From Desulfurivibrio dismutans (GTDB taxonomy: Bacteria > Desulfobacterota > Desulfobulbia > Desulfobulbales > Desulfurivibrionaceae), in NCBI RefSeq assembly GCF_029210385.1, contig NZ_JARGDQ010000005.1, forward strand, positions 1 through 64,000: DNA of 64,000 nucleotides. The letters are read 5' to 3'. The notes under the pieces are model-generated. The model ran no database searches, was not told where the DNA came from, and saw nothing but the letters and a program-made list of their open reading frames with translations. Shown in pieces: positions 18,665-27,450 of this stretch (position 1 is the first letter of the stretch; each line of letters opens with the position of its first letter). Both the position numbers and the translations under genes were made by a program.

Positions 18665-18783
18665 AGGCTATCCGTCCCCGATTACGAAACAATCAGGTCC
18701 GGCCGGGAAGCATCCCGTCGGGCCTGGTTTGTTTGTTGGGGTGATTTTTACAATTTTTGCTGTATTAGTCGTCATCATTGAAT

Positions 18784-18831
18784 GCGCCGCCGGCTGGGCG
18801 CGCTTGATCGTTGCCTGTTTTCGTTGTTCAA
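18784..18831. repeat. Dispersed fragment similar to 38504-38548
   Basis: GCGCCGCCGGCTGGGCGCGC followed by TGATCGTTGCCTGTTTTCG resembles the intergenic stretch before rng (GCGCCGCCGACTGGGCACGC, then ...TACTTGTTTTCG). Both copies lie between genes, and neither codes in a convincing frame. Confidence 0.5.
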
Positions 18832-18838
18832 TTTTGCT

Positions 18839-19597
18839 TCAAGGCAGAATCCGGCTGAAAATCTCTCGGGCGGCGGGCAGCACCGGCTCGCCGGCCGGCA
18901 GTTCCAGGTAGGAGCGGCCGGCCAGTTCCCAGGCTGCTAAAGTTTCGCTTTGGGGCAGCAGGCCGGCCAGTTCCAGGCCGCTGCTTTGGGTGGTTTCTTC
19001 GATTTTGGCGGTCAGGGCCGCATCGGGGGCGGCCGGGGCGCGGTTGATGAGCAGGCATTTTTTGCCCGGTGCTATTCCCAGCGGCTCGGTGAGGCCGGCG
19101 ATCCGACCGGCGGTCATGATCCCCCGGGCCGAGGGGTCGGAGACCACCAGCAGCAGGTCGATGACCCGCAGGTTCATGCGACTCAGGTGTTCCATCCCCG
19201 CCTCGTTGTCCACCAGGATGTATTCATAGTTGCCGGCCAGGTGATCCATGGTCATGGCCAGGAACTGGTTGGCCGAGCAATAACAGCCGGGGCCGTCGGG
19301 CTGGCCCATGCTCAGCAGGTCGAAGCCGGGGGCCTCCACCAGGGCCTGGTGGACCTTCATCTCCATGTACTGGTCACGGGTGATATGGGGCGGCAAATCA
19401 CCCTTCATCTCCTTGCGCACCTGGCCGATGGTCAGGCCCACTTCAAGGGCCAACAGTTCGTTGAGGTTGGCGTTGGCATCGGCGTCCACCGCCAGCACCG
19501 GGGTTTTTTTCTCGGCCAGCAGGTAGTTGAGCAGCAGGGCGGTGACGGTGGTCTTGCCCACTCCCCCCTTGCCGGCCATGGCGATTATTTTCGGCAT
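18839..19597 (-). CDS. cooC: CooC-type nickel-insertion ATPase for CO dehydrogenase
   Basis: 252 residues, a SIMIBI P-loop ATPase of the CooC/AcsF family. CooC proteins dimerise on ATP binding and help insert nickel into CO dehydrogenase. It has a deviant Walker A (AGKGGVGKTT, residues 8-17), the switch Asp in AVDADANANL, Walker B-like YILVDNEAGMEHLS, and the CxC pair in GPGCYCSAN (Cys105 and Cys107), the nickel-binding signature of CooC. No CO dehydrogenase or acetyl-CoA synthase gene lies in the window, so this copy is separated from its client here. It runs opposite to its neighbours and ends downstream of flgE. Confidence 0.88.
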   Translation of the reverse strand: MPKIIAMAGKGGVGKTTVTALLLNYLLAEKKTPVLAVDADANANLNELLALEVGLTIGQVRKEMKGDLPPHITRDQYMEMKVHQALVEAPGFDLLSMGQPDGPGCYCSANQFLAMTMDHLAGNYEYILVDNEAGMEHLSRMNLRVIDLLLVVSDPSARGIMTAGRIAGLTEPLGIAPGKKCLLINRAPAAPDAALTAKIEETTQSSGLELAGLLPQSETLAAWELAGRSYLELPAGEPVLPAAREIFSRILP

Positions 19598-19777
19598 TTT
19601 TCCCTCCGTTAACCGGTTTTACCGGTGGTTCTTTCCCTTGCAAACTTGGGGCAAGGTGGTATTTTACCTGATTCTTTGCCGTGCATCATGGTTAATTTCC
19701 ATCCCGGCCTGTTGATGACATTAATTCGGCCGGCAACATAATCGTTTATCAAGATCAAATTATCAAGGCTGATCGAT

Positions 19778-22765
19778 ATGGATTACCGTTCCACCCTCAA
19801 CCTGCCGCAGACCGATTTTCCCATGAAGGCCAACCTGGCCCGGCGTGAGCCGGAGATGCTGAAAAAATGGGCAGAGGAGGGGCTGTATGAAAACCTCTGC
19901 CGGGCCACCGCCGATCGCCCCCTTTATGTGCTGCACGACGGCCCCCCCTATGCCAACGGTCACCTGCACATGGGCCATGCCCTGAACAAGATTTTGAAGG
20001 ACATCATCCTCAAGTCCAAGCGCATGAGCGGCTACCACTGCCCCTACGTGCCGGGCTGGGACTGCCACGGCCTGCCCATCGAACTTAACGTGGACAAGGA
20101 ACTGGGGGAGCAGAAGGCCGAAATCGACAAGCTTGATTTCCGGGAAAAATGCCGCCGCTACGCCGATAAATGGATCGCCGTGCAAAGCGCCGAGTTCCAG
20201 CGCCTGGGGGTGCTGGGCGACTGGCAACAGCCCTATCTCACCATCGACTACCGCTACGAGGCGGCAATCGCCCGGGAGTTCAACAATTTTCTCTTGAATG
20301 GCCTGGTCAGCCGCAGCCGCAAGCCCGTGCACTGGTGCGCCTCCTGCCGCACCGCCCTGGCCGAGGCCGAGGTGGAGTACGCCGACCAGACCTCCCCATC
20401 GATTTATGTGAAATTTCCCCTGCAACCGGCAGCGGCCACGGCCCTGGCGGAACGCTATCCCGAGCTTCTGGCGACCCAAGACGAACTTGATCGGGGACAG
20501 ATTTCAAATCTGTCCTCTGGGGCTAACCAAGACGGAAAAGGTTCGTCAGTGCCGCAGGTTGCGGCAAGCGGGCCGGCGCCGCGTACCCCAGTACGCAAGC
20601 CGGACCGATCGCCGCAAGATGCGGGGCTGCCGAACCTTTTCCTGGTGATCTGGACGACTACCCCCTGGACCCTGCCGGCCAACGTGGCGGTGGCCCTGCA
20701 CCCGGACTTCACCTATGCCGCCGTCGAAGTGAACGGCGAGATCCTGATCATGGCCGAGGAACTGGTGGAACAGGTGGCCACTACCTGCGAATTGACCGAC
20801 CTCCGGGTGCTGACCACCCTGGCTGCCGCCGACCTGCTGGGGCAAAGCTGCCTGCACCCCTTCATGGGGCGCGACTCCCTAATCATCGGCGCCGATTACG
20901 TCACCCTGGAAACCGGCACCGGCTGCGTGCACACCGCTCCGGGCCACGGCCGCGAGGACTACCTGAGCGGGCTCAAGCACGACCTGCCGGTGCTTTCGCC
21001 GGTGGATGACAAGGGGCACTTCACCGCCGAGGGCGGCCCCTACGCCGGCATGTTCATCCTCAAGGGCAACAAGCAGATTATCGCCGATTTGCGGCAGAGC
21101 GGCGCCCTGCTGGGGGAGCAGAAAATTTCCCACAGTTACCCCCACTGCTGGCGCTGCAAAAAACCGGTGATCTTCCGGGCCACCGAGCAGTGGTTCATCG
21201 GCATGGATATCCCGGCCAATATCGCCGGCGAGCAGACCACCCTGCGGGAAAAGGCGCTTAGCGCCATCAACGGCGCCGACTGGATTCCCCGCTGGGGCCG
21301 GGAGCGCATCCACGGCATGGTGGCCGGCCGGCCGGACTGGTGTCTCTCTCGCCAGCGGGCCTGGGGCGTGCCGATCACCGCCGTCTGGTGCCGGGACTGC
21401 GGTAAGGTGCTCAACGATGAAAAGATTGCCGCCAAAATCACCGAGTTTTTTACCAAGGAAGGCGCCGATGCCTGGTTTGCCCGGCCGCTTGCTGACTTTA
21501 TCGGCCCGGATGCCCGCTGCGCCTGCGGCTCCACCAACCTCACCAAGGAAGAGGACATCCTGGATGTCTGGTTCGACTCCGGGGTGAGCTACGCCGCCGT
21601 GCTGGAGCAGCGCGATGAGCTGCAAAGCCCCGCCGATCTGTATCTTGAGGGCAGCGACCAGCACCGGGGCTGGTTCCAAAGCGCCCTGCTGGCGGCGGTC
21701 GGCACCCGGGGCGCGGCCCCGTACAAGGCGGTGCTCACCCACGGCTTCGTGGTGGACGGCAAGGGCAAGAAGATGTCCAAGAGCATCGGCAACGTCATCG
21801 CCCCGAGCCAGATCATTGACCAGCACGGGGCGGAAATCCTGCGCCTGTGGACCGCCTCCGAGGATTACCGGGACGACATCCGGATTTCGGACAACATCCT
21901 CAAGCAACTGGCCGACGCCTACCGCAAGATCCGCAACACCGTCCGCTTTTTATTGGGCAACCTGCACGACTTCGACCCCGCCGCCCCCGGCTCCCCACCG
22001 GAGGCCGAGATGGACGAACTGGACCGCTGGATCCTGGCCCGCTTCGAGCGGCTCAAGGAAAAGACCGTAACCGGTTACGAAAAATTCGAGTTTCACCAAG
22101 TCTACCACGGCCTCTACAACTTCTGCACCGTCAGCCTCAGCGCCCTCTACCTGGACATCGTCAAGGACCGGCTCTACACCATGCCCGCCGACCACCCCCA
22201 GCGCCGGGCGGCCCAGGCGGTGATGTACGAGATCGCCGACGGCCTGCTGCGCCTGATGGCCCCCATCCTCTCCTTCCTGGCCGCCGAGGCCTGGGAGTAC
22301 CTGCCCGCCGATGAGCGCCGGGAGACATCGGTCTTCCTGGCCGCCTTCCCGGCGGCCCGGCCCCAACGCCTGGCCGACCAGGAACTGCTGACCAAGTGGG
22401 ACAAGATTCTCACCCTGCGCTCCGAGCTTACCCGGGCCCTGGAGATCGCCCGCCGGGACAAGGTAATCGGCCACTCCCTGGACGCCGAGGTGGTGGTGGC
22501 CGCCGATGGCCAGTGGGCCGAGTTTGTTAATGCCAACTGGGACACCCTGCAACTGGTGACCATCGTTTCGGTCATGCGCCGGGAGGAAACGCTGCCGGCC
22601 GAGGCCGCAAACATCTTCCACAGCGAAGAGATCCCCGGCCTGCAGGTCCTGGTCCGCCCGGCCCCGGGCGATAAATGCCAACGCTGCTGGATGCGGGTGG
22701 AAAGCGTGGGCGAGGACCAGGAACATCCAGCCATCTGCCACCGCTGCCGGGGGGCCATCGGGTGA
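19778..22765 (+). CDS. ileS: Isoleucyl-tRNA synthetase with an in-frame palindrome-encoded insertion
   Basis: 995 residues, longer than typical bacterial IleS (about 930-940). Class I signatures are HMGH (residues 64-67) and KMSKS (about 665). The editing domain begins with LVIWTTTPWTLPAN (about 289-302), and the C terminus has a zinc-binding CQRCW...CHRC region. Directly before the editing-domain strand, residues about 239-288 are encoded by a GGACAG palindrome plus a 109-bp family palindrome. They read as Ser-, Gly-, Pro- and Arg-rich low complexity. The frame stays open and all catalytic motifs are kept, so the enzyme is probably functional with an extra surface loop. lspA overlaps the stop by 4 bp. 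Confidence 0.96.
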   Translation: MDYRSTLNLPQTDFPMKANLARREPEMLKKWAEEGLYENLCRATADRPLYVLHDGPPYANGHLHMGHALNKILKDIILKSKRMSGYHCPYVPGWDCHGLPIELNVDKELGEQKAEIDKLDFREKCRRYADKWIAVQSAEFQRLGVLGDWQQPYLTIDYRYEAAIAREFNNFLLNGLVSRSRKPVHWCASCRTALAEAEVEYADQTSPSIYVKFPLQPAAATALAERYPELLATQDELDRGQISNLSSGANQDGKGSSVPQVAASGPAPRTPVRKPDRSPQDAGLPNLFLVIWTTTPWTLPANVAVALHPDFTYAAVEVNGEILIMAEELVEQVATTCELTDLRVLTTLAAADLLGQSCLHPFMGRDSLIIGADYVTLETGTGCVHTAPGHGREDYLSGLKHDLPVLSPVDDKGHFTAEGGPYAGMFILKGNKQIIADLRQSGALLGEQKISHSYPHCWRCKKPVIFRATEQWFIGMDIPANIAGEQTTLREKALSAINGADWIPRWGRERIHGMVAGRPDWCLSRQRAWGVPITAVWCRDCGKVLNDEKIAAKITEFFTKEGADAWFARPLADFIGPDARCACGSTNLTKEEDILDVWFDSGVSYAAVLEQRDELQSPADLYLEGSDQHRGWFQSALLAAVGTRGAAPYKAVLTHGFVVDGKGKKMSKSIGNVIAPSQIIDQHGAEILRLWTASEDYRDDIRISDNILKQLADAYRKIRNTVRFLLGNLHDFDPAAPGSPPEAEMDELDRWILARFERLKEKTVTGYEKFEFHQVYHGLYNFCTVSLSALYLDIVKDRLYTMPADHPQRRAAQAVMYEIADGLLRLMAPILSFLAAEAWEYLPADERRETSVFLAAFPAARPQRLADQELLTKWDKILTLRSELTRALEIARRDKVIGHSLDAEVVVAADGQWAEFVNANWDTLQLVTIVSVMRREETLPAEAANIFHSEEIPGLQVLVRPAPGDKCQRCWMRVESVGEDQEHPAICHRCRGAIG
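20493..20516. repeat. Short palindrome inside ileS
   Basis: GGACAGATTT-C-AAATCTGTCC is a perfect inverted repeat with 10-bp arms and a one-base centre. It closely resembles the palindrome at 18641. It is translated in the ileS frame as RGQISNLSS and lies 17 bp before the larger family repeat. Confidence 0.85.
20534..20642. repeat. Palindromic repeat, 109 bp (copy C), inside the ileS reading frame
   Basis: Outer arms GGAAAAGGTTCG and CGAACCTTTTCC are perfectly complementary. Inner blocks CCGCAGGTTGCGGCAAGCGG and, reverse-complemented from the other arm, CCGCATCTTGCGGCGATCGG match the family. The apex is GCGTAC-CCCA-GTACGC. Translated in frame it gives a stretch rich in Ser, Ala, Pro and Arg just before the editing-domain strand of IleS. 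The outer arm differs from those of copies A and E but stays self-complementary. Confidence 0.93.
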
Positions 22766-23271
22766 GAAGCTGGCAGGATCATGTCGGTCCGCTGGCCGTG
22801 CTGGTGGTGTTGCTGGTCGCCGACCAGGTCAGCAAATGGTGGATCAGGGCCGAGCTGGCCCTTTATGAAAGCCGGGAGATTATTCCCGGTTTGTTCGACC
22901 TGGTGCATTACACCAACCCCGGTATCGCCTTCGGGTTGCTGGCTGACGGCACTCCGGCCTGGCGGCGCTTTTTCTTCATCGGTGCCACCGTTTTGGCTCT
23001 GATTCTGCTGGTCGTGCTTTATCGTCAGGTGCGTTATCACGGTCGGCTCTACCTCTATGCCCTGGCCCTGATCACCGCCGGGGCCATCGGCAATCTGCTG
23101 GATCGCGTCCGGCTGGGCGAGGTCACCGATTTTCTCGATTTTTACTGGCGGGAATACCACTGGCCTGCCTTCAACATCGCCGACAGCGCCATCACCATCG
23201 GGGTGCTGTTTTTTCTGATTGCCGCCTGGCGTCAGCCGCCGGAGGAGCATCAGGTGGACAAGGTGGTTTAG
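22762..23271 (+). CDS. lspA: Lipoprotein signal peptidase LspA
   Basis: 169 residues, an inner-membrane aspartic protease that cleaves prolipoproteins. Four transmembrane segments are visible, and the catalytic Asp residues sit in GNLLDRVRLGEVTDF and FNIADSAITIG; the motifs DQVSKWW and NPGIAFGLL are also present. The start is a GTG overlapping the ileS stop (GTGA); a longer in-frame start inside ileS would add unrelated residues. ileS-lspA is a common bacterial pair. The window also encodes three likely lipoprotein substrates. Confidence 0.96.
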   Translation: MRSWQDHVGPLAVLVVLLVADQVSKWWIRAELALYESREIIPGLFDLVHYTNPGIAFGLLADGTPAWRRFFFIGATVLALILLVVLYRQVRYHGRLYLYALALITAGAIGNLLDRVRLGEVTDFLDFYWREYHWPAFNIADSAITIGVLFFLIAAWRQPPEEHQVDKVV

Positions 23272-23286
23272 TTAAGGAGAGTTGCA

Positions 23287-24225
23287 ATGAGTAGTAAAAT
23301 TGCCATTATGTTTCCCGGTCAGGGCTCCCAGTACATCGGCATGGGACGGGAGTTTCTCGAGGCTGACTCCGGGGCCGGCAAGCTGCTGGCGCAGGCGGAA
23401 GAAATCAGCGGGTTGCCGTTGAAAAAGCTCTGCCTGGAAGGGCCGGAGGAAGAGCTGACTCGCACCCTGCATTTGCAGCCGGCCATGACCGCCGTCAATC
23501 TGGTCTGCTGGCAGGCCCTGGCCGCCAAAGGGGTTAGGGCGGATTATTTTGTCGGCCACAGCCTGGGGGAATACGCCGCGTTACAGGCTGCCGGGGTGTT
23601 GAGCCTGGCCGATACCATCAAGCTGGTCACCCATCGCGGACGACTGATGGAGCGGGAAGCGGCGGCCAATCCTGGTGGCATGGCGGCGGTGGTTAAGCTG
23701 GAGATCGAGGTGGTGCAAGAGATCGTTGCCGAAGCCCGCGCCCACGGGCGGCTGGCGGTGGCCAACCACAACTCTGCCGCCCAGGTGGTGATCTCCGGTG
23801 ACACCGCGGCCCTGGCGGCGGCGGCTGAACTGGTCAAGGAAAAGGGCGGCAAGTCAATTCCGCTTAAGGTCAGCGGCGCCTGGCACAGCGAATTGATCGC
23901 CGGGGCGGTGGATGATTTTCGCAACCTGCTGGCCGACTTGCCGGTCAAGGCGCCGCAGACTCCGGTGCTTTTCAACGTTACCGCCGCCCCGGAGACTGGT
24001 GCGGCTGAGATTCGGGCCACCATGGCCCGCCAGATTGCCGCCTCCGTCCGCTGGTATGAGATTGTGCAGCGGCTGCTGTCTGAACAGGTACGCTGTTTTA
24101 TCGAAGTGGGCCCCAAGAATGTCTTGAGCGGCCTGGTCAAAAAAATCGTGCCCGCCGATGTTGGGTGCACCATTATGCAGGTCGATACACCGACCGGGGT
24201 GGAAGAGGTGCTGCGCAATCTGTAG
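23287..24225 (+). CDS. fabD: Malonyl-CoA:ACP transacylase FabD
   Basis: 312 residues. It loads malonyl groups onto acyl carrier protein for fatty acid synthesis. Visible are the N-terminal FPGQGSQYIGM, the nucleophile elbow GHSLGEYAA (about residue 90), and the downstream active-site segment VSGAWHSELI (His near 201). AAGGAGAG precedes the start, 15 bp after lspA. It could also feed the ACP-based cluster at the right end, but nothing here shows that. It ends 26 bp from a convergent gene. Confidence 0.96.
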   Translation: MSSKIAIMFPGQGSQYIGMGREFLEADSGAGKLLAQAEEISGLPLKKLCLEGPEEELTRTLHLQPAMTAVNLVCWQALAAKGVRADYFVGHSLGEYAALQAAGVLSLADTIKLVTHRGRLMEREAAANPGGMAAVVKLEIEVVQEIVAEARAHGRLAVANHNSAAQVVISGDTAALAAAAELVKEKGGKSIPLKVSGAWHSELIAGAVDDFRNLLADLPVKAPQTPVLFNVTAAPETGAAEIRATMARQIAASVRWYEIVQRLLSEQVRCFIEVGPKNVLSGLVKKIVPADVGCTIMQVDTPTGVEEVLRNL

Positions 24226-24251
24226 TTTGCCCGGCCGCCGACGGTTGACGT

Positions 24252-25499
24252 TTACGGCGTATAAAGCTCCACCGGGTGAGGATCAGGATTCTGCGGTAGC
24301 GGTCTTTCCTGGCCGAACTCGGGGCAGGGATCGGGGTCCAGCATCACCGCTCGGTCAATGATACTGCAGTGAAATTCGGCCAGGAAATGGTGCTGCCGGA
24401 TGCCTCGATAGGCATAATCTGCCGGGGTCAGAGGGGTGGCCGACAGGCTGGGGGTGGCCCGTACGGCGGCGCTCTGGAAGGCGTAATGGTTGACAGCGTG
24501 GGCCGTCGGATCGCGGGGGTTGTCGTAGGAGATCACGGTCACCCAGCTGGTTTGTGGGTCCGGCTGGTCGGTGAGAATGATCAGGCGGCTGTGCCTGGCC
24601 GGCGGCAGGTTGTTGATGGCGGCGGCCCGATACCAGGGGGCACCGGTTTTCTTTGGATCCCGGGCGGTAAAGTTCACCTTAAAACTCACCGGATAAGGGG
24701 CGATGTACGGTTCCCCTTCTTCATTGAGGATGCCGTTGTTGTTGAAGTCGACATAGTTGAAAAGTTCGGGATCACTTATGATCTGCTCTGCGGCATAGAG
24801 TTTCTGGTCGATTACGACCTGGTCCGATGAGTTCCAGAAAACATGGTGGTCCGGCTCGCTCAAATCCTGCATGCCAACCGCCAGCACGCTCTCCCGCCCA
24901 TGTTCCGCCGGGACCAGGAAGACCACCATGAGGGTCAGGTCACTGATGCCGACGGGAATCGGTTCGGCGGCGAAATCAAACAAAAATTCCTTGGTCTTGG
25001 TATGGCTTAAGCCGGTGACCAGGCCGCCTTCGGCAAAGGAATAAGAGTAATTGTCGGCGATATCCGTCACCGTCGGCGGGTAGGTGGACAAATCGGCCCG
25101 GTGGTTGTTAATCAGCCGGTAACGGGCCACGGCAAACAGTTCGCCGTCGATGGCGCCAAGGTTGGGAAGCTGGTGGTTGATCGTGGCGGTTATGGTCGCA
25201 AAAGCCTGCTGGCGACGCTCTTCGCCGTTTTCGTCCCGGTAGCGGTATGGCATGGCGGCGCCGTCGGTAATGGCATAAACAAACCGATCAGGCGCGCTGA
25301 TGGTCAGTTCACCGTGTCCTTCTGCGGCGAGCAGGGCGGGCAGTTCGGCGGGCTGAACGGTAAGGGCCTGTCGGGCCAGGGCGGCGTCCGGCGGCGCCAT
25401 TGCCGTAAGTAGAGGATGCTGCAGCCGCCCGCCCCAGGCTGAAGGGGGCAGTAGAAACAAGGGCAACAGTGCCAGCAGGCAGATCAATGTTCTGGGCAT
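24252..25499 (-). CDS. Secreted protein of unknown function with an EF-hand-like loop
   Basis: 415 residues with a clear signal peptide (LICLLALLPLFLLPPSAWGG). I do not recognise the family. One segment (DFNNNGILNEEGE, about residue 250) resembles a calcium-binding EF-hand or dockerin loop. The body is rich in beta-type sequence with many Tyr, Asp and Pro residues, and three Cys are all near the C terminus or in the signal. It lies alone on the minus strand between fabD and ffh, with its start facing the ffh promoter region. Periplasmic or extracellular location is inferred from the signal peptide only. Confidence 0.75.
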   Translation of the reverse strand: MPRTLICLLALLPLFLLPPSAWGGRLQHPLLTAMAPPDAALARQALTVQPAELPALLAAEGHGELTISAPDRFVYAITDGAAMPYRYRDENGEERRQQAFATITATINHQLPNLGAIDGELFAVARYRLINNHRADLSTYPPTVTDIADNYSYSFAEGGLVTGLSHTKTKEFLFDFAAEPIPVGISDLTLMVVFLVPAEHGRESVLAVGMQDLSEPDHHVFWNSSDQVVIDQKLYAAEQIISDPELFNYVDFNNNGILNEEGEPYIAPYPVSFKVNFTARDPKKTGAPWYRAAAINNLPPARHSRLIILTDQPDPQTSWVTVISYDNPRDPTAHAVNHYAFQSAAVRATPSLSATPLTPADYAYRGIRQHHFLAEFHCSIIDRAVMLDPDPCPEFGQERPLPQNPDPHPVELYTP

Positions 25500-25590
25500 G
25501 ATTTCACCTCGGTTGCAAATTTATCGGCGTCGCAAATCGTTTACATAATTACATAACGGCCGGCGCCGGACAAGCAGGGTTTCTTGTTTC

Positions 25591-25619
25591 TTGACATTGT
25601 CCTTGCTTCCAAGTATGTT
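25591..25619 (+). promoter_or_regulatory. Sigma-70-type promoter upstream of ffh
   Basis: TTGACA and TATGTT separated by 17 bp, about 70 bp before the ffh start, in the gap between divergent genes. The upstream part of the same gap (25515-25536) carries GCAAATTTATCGGCGTCGCA, which recurs with one change at 38477. Confidence 0.6.
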
Positions 25620-25691
25620 TGCCCGTTTCCTGGCAGTGTATCCGCTGTGGGGTACTGCCGGTTTTAACTCCAGGAGTTGATGGCTTAAACC

Positions 25692-27059
25692 ATGTTTGAC
25701 ACTCTTTCCCAGCGTCTGCAGGACGTTTTCAAGAATCTGCGCGGCCACGGTACCCTCACCGAAGAAAATATTCGGGAGGCCATGCGGGAGGTGCGCCTGG
25801 CCCTGCTGGAGGCCGATGTCAACTTCCGGGTGGTCAAGGATTTTATCGCCACGGTCACCGAGAAGGCGGTGGGACGTGAGGTGCTTAAAAGCCTGGCCCC
25901 GGGCCAGCAGGTAATCAAGATCGTCCACCAGGAACTGGTGGAACTGCTTGGCGGCAGCAGCGTTGACCTGGATCTGGGGGGGCGCAAGCCGGTGGTGATC
26001 ATGATGGTCGGCCTGCAGGGTTCCGGCAAGACCACCACTTCGGGTAAGCTGGCCCGGCGTCTGAAGAGTGAGGGTAAAAAACCCTACCTGGTTCCCGCCG
26101 ACGTTTACCGGCCCGCCGCCATTGATCAGTTGACGGTGCTGGCCGGGGAACTGGCCGTGCCGGTACATCCGTCCCGCTCCGATCAGGATCCGGTGGATAT
26201 CTGCCGCCAGGCGGTGGCCAGAGCCGGTGAACAGGGTTGCGATATCCTGCTGGTTGATACCGCCGGCCGGCTCCATGTGGACCAGGAGCTGATGGATGAG
26301 CTGGGCCGGATCAAGACCGCGCTGCAGCCGGCCGAGATTCTCCTGGTCGCCGACGCCATGACCGGCCAGGACGCGGTGGCGGTGGCCGACAAGTTCCACC
26401 AGGATCTTTCTCTGACCGGGGTGGTGCTGACCAAGCTCGACGGTGATGCCCGCGGCGGGGCGGCTCTGTCCATCAAGAAGGCCACCGGCCGGCCCATCAA
26501 GTTCGTGGGTATGGGTGAGGGACTGGATGCCCTGGAGGTTTTTCATCCCGATCGGATGGCTTCCCGGATCCTGGGCAAGGGTGATGTCCTTTCCCTGATT
26601 GAAAAGGCCGAAGCCACCATCGACCAGGAGAAGGCCGAGGAGCTGAACCGTAAGCTCCGCCAGGACGGTTTCACCCTGGAGGATTTTCTTGATCAGATCA
26701 AGCAGGTTCGCAAAATGGGCAGCCTGGAACAGATCATGGGCATGATCCCCGGCATGGGGCGGCTCAAGCAGTTGCAGAACATGCCCAAGCCCGATGAGCG
26801 GGAGCTGACCAAGGTGGAGGCGGTGATTAACTCCATGACCAAGAAGGAAAGGAGCAACCACGCCATCATCAACGCCTCCCGCCGGGCCCGGATCGCTAAA
26901 GGCAGCGGTACCCAGGTGCAGGATGTCAACAAGGTGATCAAGAGTTACACCGAAATGCTTAAAATGATGAAGAAAATGCGTGGCAAGCCCGGCGGCTTGG
27001 GTGGTATGATGGGTGGGGCCAAAAAGAAACGCAAGCGGCCCAAAGGGCTGGCGCGCTAA
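25692..27059 (+). CDS. ffh: Signal recognition particle protein Ffh
   Basis: 455 residues, the normal size. It binds 4.5S RNA and signal sequences and targets proteins to the inner membrane with FtsY. NG domain: GLQGSGKTTTSGKLA (G1), LVDTAGRLHVD (G3) and TKLDGDARGG. The M domain (about 300-440) is Met-rich, with GMIPGMGRLKQLQNMP and an SRP-RNA-binding helix near RRARIAKGSGT. The C terminus is strongly basic (KKKRKRPKGLAR). It precedes rpsP, a common arrangement. Confidence 0.97.
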   Translation: MFDTLSQRLQDVFKNLRGHGTLTEENIREAMREVRLALLEADVNFRVVKDFIATVTEKAVGREVLKSLAPGQQVIKIVHQELVELLGGSSVDLDLGGRKPVVIMMVGLQGSGKTTTSGKLARRLKSEGKKPYLVPADVYRPAAIDQLTVLAGELAVPVHPSRSDQDPVDICRQAVARAGEQGCDILLVDTAGRLHVDQELMDELGRIKTALQPAEILLVADAMTGQDAVAVADKFHQDLSLTGVVLTKLDGDARGGAALSIKKATGRPIKFVGMGEGLDALEVFHPDRMASRILGKGDVLSLIEKAEATIDQEKAEELNRKLRQDGFTLEDFLDQIKQVRKMGSLEQIMGMIPGMGRLKQLQNMPKPDERELTKVEAVINSMTKKERSNHAIINASRRARIAKGSGTQVQDVNKVIKSYTEMLKMMKKMRGKPGGLGGMMGGAKKKRKRPKGLAR

Positions 27060-27098
27060 CCGCGCAACGGTGCGACAATAATCGGCAATCATTCAGTT

Positions 27099-27127
27099 TT
27101 GTTGAAGTTTGCACAACGAAATATAAA
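27099..27127 (+). promoter_or_regulatory. Probable sigma-70 promoter for the rpsP operon
   Basis: TTGTTG and TATAAA with a 17-bp spacer, about 45 bp before rpsP, in an AT-rich gap. A second TATAAA follows at about 27131, so the exact -10 box is uncertain. Confidence 0.5.
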
Positions 27128-27179
27128 GGCTATAAAAAGCTTAAACGTTCAGCAGTAACAATCAAGTGGAGGAAACAAC

Positions 27180-27443
27180 ATGGCAGTGCGTATCCGTCTG
27201 ACCCGCATGGGCAGGAAGAAGAAACCCTTTTACCGGATCGTAGTGGCGGATTCAGAAGCCAAGCGTGACGGTCGTTTTCTGGAAGTGATTGGCACCTACG
27301 ATCCCATGCAGAAGCCGGCTGCCGTGCAGATTAAGCAGGACCGGGTAGAGGACTGGCTGTCCCGGGGGGCCAAACCCACTGATACCGTGCGCAGCCTGCT
27401 CAAGGGTGCCCAGGCCCAGCAGCCGGCCGCGGCCGCGGAATAA
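27180..27443 (+). CDS. rpsP: 30S ribosomal protein S16
   Basis: 87 residues. The start [20 protein letters not shown] is diagnostic of S16; the middle has [20 protein letters not shown] lies upstream. It is the first gene of rpsP-khpA-rimM-trmD-methyltransferase, a conserved bacterial operon for ribosome and tRNA maturation. Confidence 0.98.
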   Translation: MAVRIRLTRMGRKKKPFYRIVVADSEAKRDGRFLEVIGTYDPMQKPAAVQIKQDRVEDWLSRGAKPTDTVRSLLKGAQAQQPAAAAE

Positions 27444-27450
27444 GCCGGCC

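Noticed and set aside
19598-19777. T-box or other riboswitch before ileS
   Set aside because: I could not find a T-box core motif or a consistent stem arrangement in this 180-bp gap.
20490-20642. Frameshift or assembly error in ileS
   Set aside because: The frame is open on both sides, catalytic motifs flank it, and the inserted bases match an independent repeat family in the window.
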